Below, one piece after another: positions 1-4,961 of a stretch of 7,457 nucleotides of DNA; within the stretch, counting starts at the first letter, position 1; every line of letters begins with the position of its first letter. The notes under the pieces were generated by a model. The model searched no databases. It was not told the DNA's origin and saw only the letters and a list, made by a program, of their open reading frames with translations. The DNA is from Thermoprotei archaeon (GTDB lineage Archaea; Thermoproteota; Thermoprotei_A; Sulfolobales; Ignisphaeraceae), in contig QMWT01000049.1 in assembly GCA_003661775.1 (NCBI GenBank), positions 1 to 7,457 on the forward strand, given 5' to 3'. The translations under genes were made by a program, and so were the position numbers.

Positions 1-2
1 CA

Positions 3-137
3 GTTTTATTTCGGGGGTTAACTTTGCCTGCTAAATGGTCTATTAAGAAGATTAAGAACCGCTATTATCTCTACTATGAGGGTAGGTATGTCGGTCCATT
101 AGATAAGATCGTAGAGGTATGGGAAAAGAATTGGTGA
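3..137 (+). CDS. Small basic ORF, open at the left edge, ending inside the tRNA-Gly gene
   Basis: The frame is open from the window edge to TGA at 135-137. It is either the C-terminus of a longer protein or a 37-residue peptide from TTG at 24, which has a G-run (13-17) 6 bases upstream. The readable end is rich in Lys, Tyr and Trp, with the stretch RYYLYYEGRYVGPLDKI. From memory, similar Tyr-rich hairpins followed by Y-(V/I)-G-P occur in short proteins of archaeal mobile elements, but I cannot name a family. The stop codon and the base triplet before it overlap the encoded CCA and acceptor end of the convergent tRNA-Gly by 6 bases. This may mark an old junction at a tRNA attachment site, which is inference. 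It could also be a non-coding open frame. Confidence 0.42.
   Translation, partial: VLFRGLTLPAKWSIKKIKNRYYLYYEGRYVGPLDKIVEVWEKNW
124..131 (-). terminator. T-rich run just after tRNA-Gly
   Basis: On the minus strand the encoded CCA of tRNA-Gly is followed at once by ATTCTTTT and then CCC. A short T run directly after a tRNA gene fits archaeal transcription termination, which often needs only T-rich non-template DNA. There is no hairpin other than the tRNA itself. The run lies inside the plus-strand small ORF, so it could be chance. Confidence 0.35.
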
Positions 138-210
138 GGCGGCCGGGATTTGAACCCGGGATCTCCGGCTTGGGGGGCCGGCGTCCTAGACCAGGCTAGA
201 CGACCGCCGC
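132..210 (-). tRNA. tRNA-Gly (anticodon CCC), with CCA encoded
   Basis: The reverse complement folds as a full cloverleaf. The D stem is GTCT/GGAC, the anticodon stem CCGGC/GCCGG, the variable loop AGATC, and the T stem CCGGG/CCCGG with loop TTCAAAT. The discriminator is A, and the 3' CCA is encoded at 134-132. The seven-base anticodon loop is CCCCCAA, which puts CCC at 174-172 to read GGG (glycine). There is no intron. Two oddities are visible. Position 33 is C (base 175) instead of the nearly invariant U. The acceptor pair 2-71 is a C-U mismatch (bases 209 and 137), where glycine tRNAs normally have C2-G71. The other six acceptor pairs are intact. The 3' end overlaps the stop of the plus-strand ORF. 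The gene could be functional with unusual bases or could be decaying. Confidence 0.93.
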
Positions 211-236
211 CGTGTGGTATTTCTGAGGCGGGTTAC

Positions 237-246
237 CTAATATTCC
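237..246 (-). promoter_or_regulatory. Possible weak TATA box for tRNA-Gly
   Basis: On the minus strand GGAATATTAG lies about 31 bases upstream of the tRNA-Gly 5' end, close to the usual archaeal spacing of a TATA box from a tRNA start. The match is poor and has no clear BRE. tRNA-Gly may instead be cotranscribed from the stronger promoter upstream of tRNA-Gln. Confidence 0.25.
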
Positions 247-247
247 T

Positions 248-311
248 TATCAGCACTTCCGGCTATCTTCATCTCGTTGCCTGCGATCAAGAGACCCTCT
301 TCTCATCACCT
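248..311 (-). ncRNA. Candidate C/D box guide RNA between two tRNA genes
   Basis: Read on the minus strand, the segment holds a perfect C box GTGATGA (309-303), a 12-base interval, a D'-like TTGA (290-287), a 12-base spacer, a C'-like AGATGA (274-269), a 15-base interval AGATAGCCGGAAGTG, and a perfect D box CTGA (253-250). The C-to-D length of 60 bases is typical of archaeal 2'-O-methylation guide RNAs, which assemble with L7Ae, Nop5 and fibrillarin. By the D+5 rule the last guide would direct methylation of the second U in a target CACUUCCGG. The D'-side guide would direct methylation of the C after GAGA in GAGACCCUCUUC. I could not match either target to an rRNA or tRNA. Weak points are the imperfect D' and C' boxes, the long D'-C' spacer and the lack of a clear terminal stem. 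It sits on the same strand as tRNA-Gln (upstream) and tRNA-Gly (downstream). Confidence 0.4.
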
Positions 312-346
312 AGCGTTATTCTTACTCAGAAGCGTTAATGGGTGTT

Positions 347-422
347 TGGTAGCCGGGCGGGGATTCGAACCCCGGTCACGGGGGCCAGAGCCCCGCATCC
401 TTGGCCGCTAGACGACCCGGCT
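347..422 (-). tRNA. tRNA-Gln (anticodon CTG), with CCA encoded
   Basis: The reverse complement gives an intact cloverleaf. The acceptor AGCCGGG/CCCGGCT pairs fully, the D stem is GTCT/GGAT with GU pairs, and the T stem is CGGGG/CCCCG with loop TTCGAAT. The anticodon stem is CGGGG/CCCCG, enclosing the loop CTCTGGC. The anticodon is CTG at 388-386, reading CAG, with the normal T at position 33. The discriminator is A and CCA is encoded at 349-347. There is no intron. Its orientation matches tRNA-Gly 136 bases downstream, and a good TATA box with a BRE-like flank lies upstream at 451-465. Nothing looks abnormal in this gene. Confidence 0.96.
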
Positions 423-441
423 TCCCGTAGGTGTTGAGATG

Positions 442-465
442 TTATATCGGGGATATAAGTTTTCG
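442..465. promoter_or_regulatory. Palindromic TATA element between tRNA-Gln and the small-gene pair
   Basis: TTATATC (442-448), GGG, GATATAA (452-458) form a perfect inverted repeat in the 62-base gap between tRNA-Gln and the rightward gene. On the minus strand CGAAAAC followed by TTATAT (464-453) is a good BRE plus TATA box. Its centre is 33 bases before tRNA-Gln, which predicts a start about 6 bases before the mature tRNA. On the plus strand ATATAA at 453-458 predicts a start near 482, which would make the 157-residue gene leaderless or nearly so. The BRE side supports the tRNA direction more strongly. Use in both directions is inference. Confidence 0.6.
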
Positions 466-490
466 TTGTAATTCAGTTTAGGGCGTGGAT

Positions 491-964
491 ATGGCACGCG
501 CACTGTTGATGGTGATAAGGGATCTTAATAGGTTCCTTAATCTGTTTAGGAAACGTGGCTTTAAGGTGGAGGAAGGTACTCATGCTGTACTTACTGATGG
601 TTCTGAGGTGGGTAGCTGGAGGGTGCTTCAAGGTGATAAGAGTATCGCAGAAATCCTTTCGCACTACGTAGATTCCCACTATTATGAGCTCATTAAGCTA
701 CCCGATGACGCTGAGGATCGAAAGATCATCGAGGCGCTCATACGCGCGGAAGCCCATGGTTTGTGGAGAGTGCCGGTAGAGCCAGTGCTACTCCTACTCT
801 TCGAGGAATCTGCAGAGGAACTTCTTCGAGGATATAGCGACGAGTACCCATCCGAAGAAGCGAGGGAGGCGGCAAGACATTACCTAGAACACCACGGAGC
901 CCGAGTTCTGAAAAACTTCGTCAACGACCTGCTGACGCATTCGGGACACCAAGATCGCATTTAA
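491..964 (+). CDS. Hypothetical protein, 157 residues
   Basis: I do not recognise this protein. It is an acidic, mostly helical product with no visible signal peptide, cysteine cluster or nucleotide-binding motif. A short hydrophobic run VEPVLLLLF (residues about 97-105) looks like a buried helix or strand rather than a membrane span. The C-terminal third is rich in Glu, Ala and His. The start could be GTG at 485 (two residues longer) or ATG at 491. No Shine-Dalgarno is visible, and the predicted transcription start near 482 suggests leaderless translation. The codon use is that of a real gene, and the product has no low-complexity stretch. It is followed 37 bases later by a winged-helix gene on the same strand, so the two probably share a transcript. 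Confidence 0.72.
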   Translation: MARALLMVIRDLNRFLNLFRKRGFKVEEGTHAVLTDGSEVGSWRVLQGDKSIAEILSHYVDSHYYELIKLPDDAEDRKIIEALIRAEAHGLWRVPVEPVLLLLFEESAEELLRGYSDEYPSEEAREAARHYLEHHGARVLKNFVNDLLTHSGHQDRI

Positions 965-988
965 AGCTCTGATCATACAGATCGATCC

Positions 989-993
989 GGTGA
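989..993 (+). promoter_or_regulatory. Shine-Dalgarno GGTGA that sets the start of the winged-helix gene
   Basis: GGTGA at 989-993 lies 8 bases before ATG at 1002. It matches the anti-Shine-Dalgarno end of archaeal 16S rRNA. The GTG at 990 sits inside this site and would add four residues, so it is the less likely start. Confidence 0.6.
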
Positions 994-1001
994 ATTATCA
1001 G

Positions 1002-1202
1002 ATGTCTAAGGAGAAAACAGCTAAGGAGATCATAATAGAGACACTTAAGAAGGCTGGCAAACCTCTGACGGCAAGCGAGATAAGGAACCTAACGGGGCTG
1101 AACTACAACACGATAAGAGGTAGGCTGCAGGAACTTAAGAAACAGGGTATAGTTAAGAACGTCGAGGGTGGATGGATCCTAGTAGAGAAAGAACAGAAGT
1201 AG
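1002..1202 (+). CDS. Small winged helix-turn-helix DNA-binding protein, 66 residues
   Basis: This is a probable transcription regulator made of a single winged helix-turn-helix domain. A first helix (about residues 6-17, AKEIIIETLKKA) is followed by GKPLTASEIRNLTGL, which gives the second helix and turn. NYNTIRGRLQELKKQGIV is the recognition helix and its end, and VEGGWILVE forms the wing. The layout resembles MarR/ArsR-like and other archaeal single-domain regulators. No ligand domain, cysteine pair or membrane segment is present, so what it senses cannot be told. ATG at 1002 is chosen because GGTGA is 8 bases upstream. It follows the 157-residue gene by 37 bases and lies upstream of the PEP carboxykinase gene, but a hairpin with a T run separates it from that gene. 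It may autoregulate its own operon, which is inference. Confidence 0.82.
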   Translation: MSKEKTAKEIIIETLKKAGKPLTASEIRNLTGLNYNTIRGRLQELKKQGIVKNVEGGWILVEKEQK

Positions 1203-1227
1203 TTTCGGCACGACCCCATCTACGGTC

Positions 1228-1260
1228 AAGCCTCGGCACGTTCTCCGAACAAGGCTTTTT
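1228..1260 (+). terminator. Hairpin plus T run after the winged-helix gene
   Basis: AAGCCTCGG (1228-1236) pairs with CCGA (1245-1248) and GGCTT (1253-1257). The loop is CACGTTCT and there is a four-base bulge ACAA on the right side. The stem runs directly into a T run (1256-1260). This resembles an intrinsic terminator for the upstream two-gene transcript. Many archaeal terminators use the T run alone, so the stem may be incidental. Confidence 0.45.
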
Positions 1261-1261
1261 C

Positions 1262-1303
1262 CTATACTTAAACCTGCACCCCTCTACAGAGAACTTCAGA
1301 GGT
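1262..1303 (+). promoter_or_regulatory. Promoter and Shine-Dalgarno of the PEP carboxykinase gene
   Basis: TATACTTAAA at 1263-1272 is a possible TATA box, which would place transcription start near 1293. GAGGT at 1299-1303 then lies 9 bases before TTG at 1313. No good BRE is visible, because the flank is pyrimidine-rich from the preceding terminator T run. Together these support a short-leader transcript starting at TTG 1313. Confidence 0.42.
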
Positions 1304-1312
1304 AGAAGTTGC

Positions 1313-3103
1313 TTGCCCCGCCTCATACCCTCCTTAGAGGAGCTCACGATCGAGAACTTCAAAGAAGCCTTTCGGAAAATAATAGAGTTCAAAGAGCATG
1401 CAGGAATAAAGGCTATACTCGACAACCCGCCAGACCTCTTTGAAAGAGCAAAACTGTACGGCATCCAGTACCGGAATGGTTCATGGGGCTGGGCTTCTAA
1501 TATATGGAGTCGTTCCGCAGCCAATACAGTCGTTATAAACAGTAATGGAGAGCTCAGGTACGAACACAAGCTTCTGATGCTGCGAGTGCTCGAACACATA
1601 CTTGCCCAAGGTCCTTTGATAAAGGTTGACGGCTACTATGGGAAACCCAGGACCAAGGTTCAGATGCACACTACCGTGTACGTAGACCCGCAGTTCCCCG
1701 ACATAGCGTACCGCTGGAGCCAGCTCGTCTTCCCGGCACCCCCTGGCGAAAAACCAGATGTCGAGATTATAGTGATACCCCACTACCTAGGAAACCCAAA
1801 CATTCCAGGAACAAACAAGCCTCTCATGGTAATGCGTTTCCCCCACCACAACCTCACTATCATAACAATGTCCTCGTACCAGGGAGAGGTTAAGAAGGCT
1901 GGCCTAACACACTGGATATACCACGTGTACAAAAAGGGTTGTACTGGAGAACATGCAGCTCTCAGAGAATTCAGTGTTAAGACTGTTGAGGGTAAGTGGA
2001 AGCGAGTGGTCATGGCTGTCTGGGGGCTTACTGGCACGGGTAAATCCACCCACGGGCTCTACGTCTGGACTCCGAGAAACGCCAAGATATACATAGAGAA
2101 GTTCGGTATAAACCCACTTGAGTACGTTAAGGATCAGGCGGTGAAGAACGACGACGTAATAGCCATATGCGAAGATCGTGTCTACGGCTCTGAGAGAGGG
2201 TGCTGGACAAAAACCGAGGATCTAACGCCGGAGCAGGAAGCTATGTGGAGAGCTGCAATGAGTCCCCGTGCACTCCATGAAAACACTGAGTTCGATGAAA
2301 AGGGTTATCCCAGCTTCAGGGGAGAGACCTTTCAGTACTTCGGAATGCCCAACAGGAATTCCAGGAGCGTCATATACCTAGAAGACACGGGGTATTTCGA
2401 TGGCGACATAAACTCCAGCGGTCCTCTTAACGTAGCTATATTCCTAACGCCCGGCTACTTCACAGACTATGCATGGGTCAAGATCACGGACCCCGCACTC
2501 GCTGCTAAGGTCCTGGCCGACGGAAGAACAATAGGGCATCCAGCACAAGCAAAAGAGGTTGTGGGAAAGGTCAGGTACGTAGCACGGTATGCGCAGCCCT
2601 TTACTATGGGCGTCAGCAATACTGCCCACGTTGTCAGATTCTACCAGTACCTTAAGAAGAGAGCTGAGAAGGGAGATCCTGTGGAGGTCTACCAGTTCAA
2701 CACAACGGGTAGAATAGTTGCCAAGTACCGCTGGGTCGAGAAGAAGCTTGGCAGCAAGACCGTCATGGCACCAGAGCCTATTCTCGTAGAGGTGAACGGC
2801 ATACCAAAACCCGTAGGAGGGACCAACCCAACTATAGAAGAGACAGAACTGTTCATACTTCAGGCGACGAGAGGCGCCGTGAGGTACAAGCCTCATCCAC
2901 TGTGGGGTGAAAAGGTTCTTGTTCCTGTAGACGTGCCCGGTATACCGCAGGAGAGACTCAAGCAGCTCGAACCAACAACGTATCTGAGCATGGATGAATT
3001 CAGGGCGTTGCTAAAGGCCCAGATCGAGGAAAGCAAGTACTGGCTTGACAGGAATTGCCCAGGCTTACCCCCAGAGATAAGGAATGCTATGGATTTCGAG
3101 TAG
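1313..3103 (+). CDS. pckA: Phosphoenolpyruvate carboxykinase, ATP-type
   Basis: This cytoplasmic enzyme interconverts oxaloacetate plus ATP with phosphoenolpyruvate, CO2 and ADP. The product is 596 residues. Family marks in order are: YQGEVKK (189-195), the counterpart of the YxGEMKK metal-site lysine; TGEHAA with H214, matching the metal-binding histidine; the P-loop GLTGTGKST (238-246, K244), close to the GLSGTGKTT of bacterial ATP-type enzymes; the acidic stretch NDDVIAICEDR (279-289) followed by GCWTKT (296-301), the counterpart of GGCYAKT; and NSRSVIY (349-355), matching the conserved NTR. The GTP-type P-loop is absent. TTG 1313 is preferred because GAGGT precedes it. A longer frame back to ATG 1172 would overlap the winged-helix gene and cross the hairpin and promoter. 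The 3' end overlaps the convergent ATPase gene by 17 bases. The direction in vivo (gluconeogenic or anaplerotic) is not shown by the sequence. Confidence 0.9.
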   Translation: MPRLIPSLEELTIENFKEAFRKIIEFKEHAGIKAILDNPPDLFERAKLYGIQYRNGSWGWASNIWSRSAANTVVINSNGELRYEHKLLMLRVLEHILAQGPLIKVDGYYGKPRTKVQMHTTVYVDPQFPDIAYRWSQLVFPAPPGEKPDVEIIVIPHYLGNPNIPGTNKPLMVMRFPHHNLTIITMSSYQGEVKKAGLTHWIYHVYKKGCTGEHAALREFSVKTVEGKWKRVVMAVWGLTGTGKSTHGLYVWTPRNAKIYIEKFGINPLEYVKDQAVKNDDVIAICEDRVYGSERGCWTKTEDLTPEQEAMWRAAMSPRALHENTEFDEKGYPSFRGETFQYFGMPNRNSRSVIYLEDTGYFDGDINSSGPLNVAIFLTPGYFTDYAWVKITDPALAAKVLADGRTIGHPAQAKEVVGKVRYVARYAQPFTMGVSNTAHVVRFYQYLKKRAEKGDPVEVYQFNTTGRIVAKYRWVEKKLGSKTVMAPEPILVEVNGIPKPVGGTNPTIEETELFILQATRGAVRYKPHPLWGEKVLVPVDVPGIPQERLKQLEPTTYLSMDEFRALLKAQIEESKYWLDRNCPGLPPEIRNAMDFE

Positions 3104-4778
3104 GTACCTGCTCGAATCTGGCGCGGTACAACCTGTTCAGAACCCATGCAACATCTATTCCCCGAACCCACGTAAGGTCTGGGGAAACTGGTTTTTTGAA
3201 GGCCTTGAACCCTCTCCTGCCGAGCTCTTCATCGATGTACTTGACCAGCTCGCTCATCTCCGTATGCACATTCTCTCTAACTAACCTCCTAAGTATTGCC
3301 GCTATGAGTCTTACCTGACCTTCCTCGACAATCCTAGGATTCCTAGCTAGATCAAGCTCAAACTCAACCCCGTCAGTGTAATGGATACGTAACCTCATAC
3401 CCCTGCTCCTAATTCTTTTAACCCCTCCAACACCCTTGAATACTCTCATCCTTACCCCGCTGAATGATACTGTGTCCTCACATACACCCACGAATTTCCT
3501 CACATAATCGGTGATGTCCTCGGGAAGAAACATCCTCATCCTTACGACGCGATCCGCACGACACAGGAATGCCGAGGACGAACCTGATATCACTACAATC
3601 CCGGCGTTACTCTTCTCTACCAAGCTCCTGATCTGCAAACTTAGTGGCTTAAGGGGATCGTCAGGAATTATCTTCTCCATAATACTATCCTTAAACAACA
3701 TGTTCGTAGCGCTGTTATCCTCATCTATCAGTATAAGCTCCGCACCCATTTCTACAGCTTCGCTAAGAGAGGCAGCCATACTTGTTGACCCACTAGCGTT
3801 TAGAGTTGAAAAACTGGACGTTTTACCTATGTACGGATCTTCCTCCACGAAACTCGATATATCAACATTGTGAATAATACGTCCATCCTCCGCCATTACG
3901 CTCACAGCCGCCTCTCTTGCGATGACAAACTCTCTGCCATCTCCCTTCACATGATTGTACACCCCGCGCTGTATAGCTCTGAGCAACGTGCTCTTACCAT
4001 GGTATCCTCCGCCGGTTAGCACAACAACACCTAGAGGTATACCCATTCCGCTAACGCTTTTCCCACTAGGCAGTTTAATTGTTATCCTCATAGATTTAGG
4101 CGATCTGAAAGGCACAGCTTTTTGAAGAGGTTTCTCAGAAATCGATGATTCCCTCGGGAGAATACTTCCATCAGCTACAAAGGCCACCAACCCCTCTTTA
4201 TAGAGGTACCCCCGCACGTACTCCTGATCGCGATACAGCTTCGCGATCTCCAAAACTCGTTTCTCACTATTGACCAAAACAGTCATCAACTCCTTCACAA
4301 TTCTGGGGATACGGTCAGCAAACAACTTTACTGCCTGATCTCCATACACTCTACGGTCCTTAGCAGGAAGCCCCAGAAAGAACCTAAGTAGCAATACCTT
4401 GTTCAGTTCAACGCCGGATCTCCGTAACATACACGGACTAGGTTTGGGAACACCTAAGTAGCAACTATTGCCACTACCACATCTCCTGCTATACCTCTTC
4501 AGAAGCTTGAAGAGCGCCCTATATACGAAATCTTCTACCGGCGTAACATCACGAGATAACGAGATCGCCTTCTCTAGCACCTTTAAGTAGTCTCTATGTA
4601 TCGTAACTTCAACAAACGAAGGCGGAGCATGGGGATCTCCTTGAACATGTACGATCTTGATGTTGAAGTCTTTGTAATCAACCACGATATTCTTTAACCT
4701 TCTGTACGCACCATAGTTTTTTCTATCCAATCCTCTAAGCAGCTTCAGGAACTCTGTCAAAACCATAGGTCTCGTCAC
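3087..4778 (-). CDS. Predicted ATPase of the ABC class (COG3044/PF09818 type)
   Basis: This soluble ABC-class ATPase is 563 residues from GTG 4778. Marks are GYGAYRRLK near the N-terminus and HVQGDPHAPPS, both typical of this family. The Walker A TGGGYHGKST (255-264, K262) is followed by the family stretch VYNHVKGDGREFV. The signature-like NASGSTS is at 327-333 and the Walker B LILIDEDNSATN has D352-E353-D354. No membrane segments or transporter partner are present, so it is not a permease component. A trypanosome relative, MRB1590, binds RNA in the mitochondrial editing machinery, but the archaeal role is unknown. Alternative starts are TTG 4862, which adds 28 residues of unconvincing AT-rich sequence, and ATG 4766. 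GTG 4778 is preferred because GGTGT lies 7-8 bases upstream. It is convergent with pckA and divergent from pyruvate kinase. Confidence 0.88.
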   Translation of the reverse strand: MTRPMVLTEFLKLLRGLDRKNYGAYRRLKNIVVDYKDFNIKIVHVQGDPHAPPSFVEVTIHRDYLKVLEKAISLSRDVTPVEDFVYRALFKLLKRYSRRCGSGNSCYLGVPKPSPCMLRRSGVELNKVLLLRFFLGLPAKDRRVYGDQAVKLFADRIPRIVKELMTVLVNSEKRVLEIAKLYRDQEYVRGYLYKEGLVAFVADGSILPRESSISEKPLQKAVPFRSPKSMRITIKLPSGKSVSGMGIPLGVVVLTGGGYHGKSTLLRAIQRGVYNHVKGDGREFVIAREAAVSVMAEDGRIIHNVDISSFVEEDPYIGKTSSFSTLNASGSTSMAASLSEAVEMGAELILIDEDNSATNMLFKDSIMEKIIPDDPLKPLSLQIRSLVEKSNAGIVVISGSSSAFLCRADRVVRMRMFLPEDITDYVRKFVGVCEDTVSFSGVRMRVFKGVGGVKRIRSRGMRLRIHYTDGVEFELDLARNPRIVEEGQVRLIAAILRRLVRENVHTEMSELVKYIDEELGRRGFKAFKKPVSPDLTWVRGIDVAWVLNRLYRARFEQVPTRNP

Positions 4779-4865
4779 TTCATCAACACCAATATTCACT
4801 AATCTCTTAACTTTTTGAAAGATACTCCACTGTAGCGGAACCTTAATATTAGGATGTTGCAAAGC

Positions 4866-4899
4866 TGCGATTCTCGCAATACTGGGTTACGACGTAGCC
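4866..4899. repeat. Two short inverted repeats in the divergent promoter region
   Basis: TGCGA (4866-4870), TTC, TCGCA (4874-4878) is a perfect inverted repeat. GGTTACGACGTAGCC (4885-4899) is a near-perfect palindrome around base 4892 with one T-G exception. Both lie between the TATA element at 4914-4934 and the ATPase gene, at or just after its predicted transcription start near 4894. They could be operator sites or leader hairpins. No regulator is known. Confidence 0.35.
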
Positions 4900-4913
4900 A
4901 TGCCGTGGATTAG

Positions 4914-4934
4914 CGACTTTATTTAACGCTTTTC
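4914..4934. promoter_or_regulatory. Divergent promoter for the ABC-class ATPase and pyruvate kinase genes
   Basis: On the minus strand CGAAAAG followed by GTTAAATAAA is a convincing BRE plus TATA box, with a predicted start near 4894 and a leader of about 116 bases to GTG 4778. On the plus strand the same bases read TTTATTTAAC, a possible TATA box with a predicted start near 4947, about 15 bases before GTG 4962. A second AT-rich stretch, ACATATTT at 4942-4949, is too near the start to serve well. The 183 bases between the two start codons hold no other gene. Confidence 0.5.
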
Positions 4935-4961
4935 GAGAATAACATATTTCGGTAGTGCAAA

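Noticed and set aside
150..338. Plus-strand frame of 62 codons across tRNA-Gly and the spacer
   Set aside because: It reads through the antisense of a well-formed tRNA gene and a candidate guide RNA. It is open only because of GC-rich tRNA sequence, and the product has no protein-like pattern.
965..988. GATC-rich spacer between the two small genes as a possible regulatory repeat
   Set aside because: The three GATC tetramers are irregularly placed and too short to mean anything.
1172..1312. N-terminal extension of PEP carboxykinase from ATG 1172
   Set aside because: It overlaps the winged-helix gene, crosses a hairpin and a TATA-like element, and its residues look like translated non-coding sequence. 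TTG 1313 has a GAGGT site.
1783..2896. Long minus-strand frames opposite pckA
   Set aside because: They are shadows of a clearly conserved gene, with no family features or start signals of their own.
4779..4862. 28-residue N-terminal extension of the ABC-class ATPase from TTG 4862
   Set aside because: The stretch is AT-rich, lacks a Shine-Dalgarno and includes promoter-like sequence. GTG 4778 has GGTGT at proper spacing. It cannot be fully excluded.
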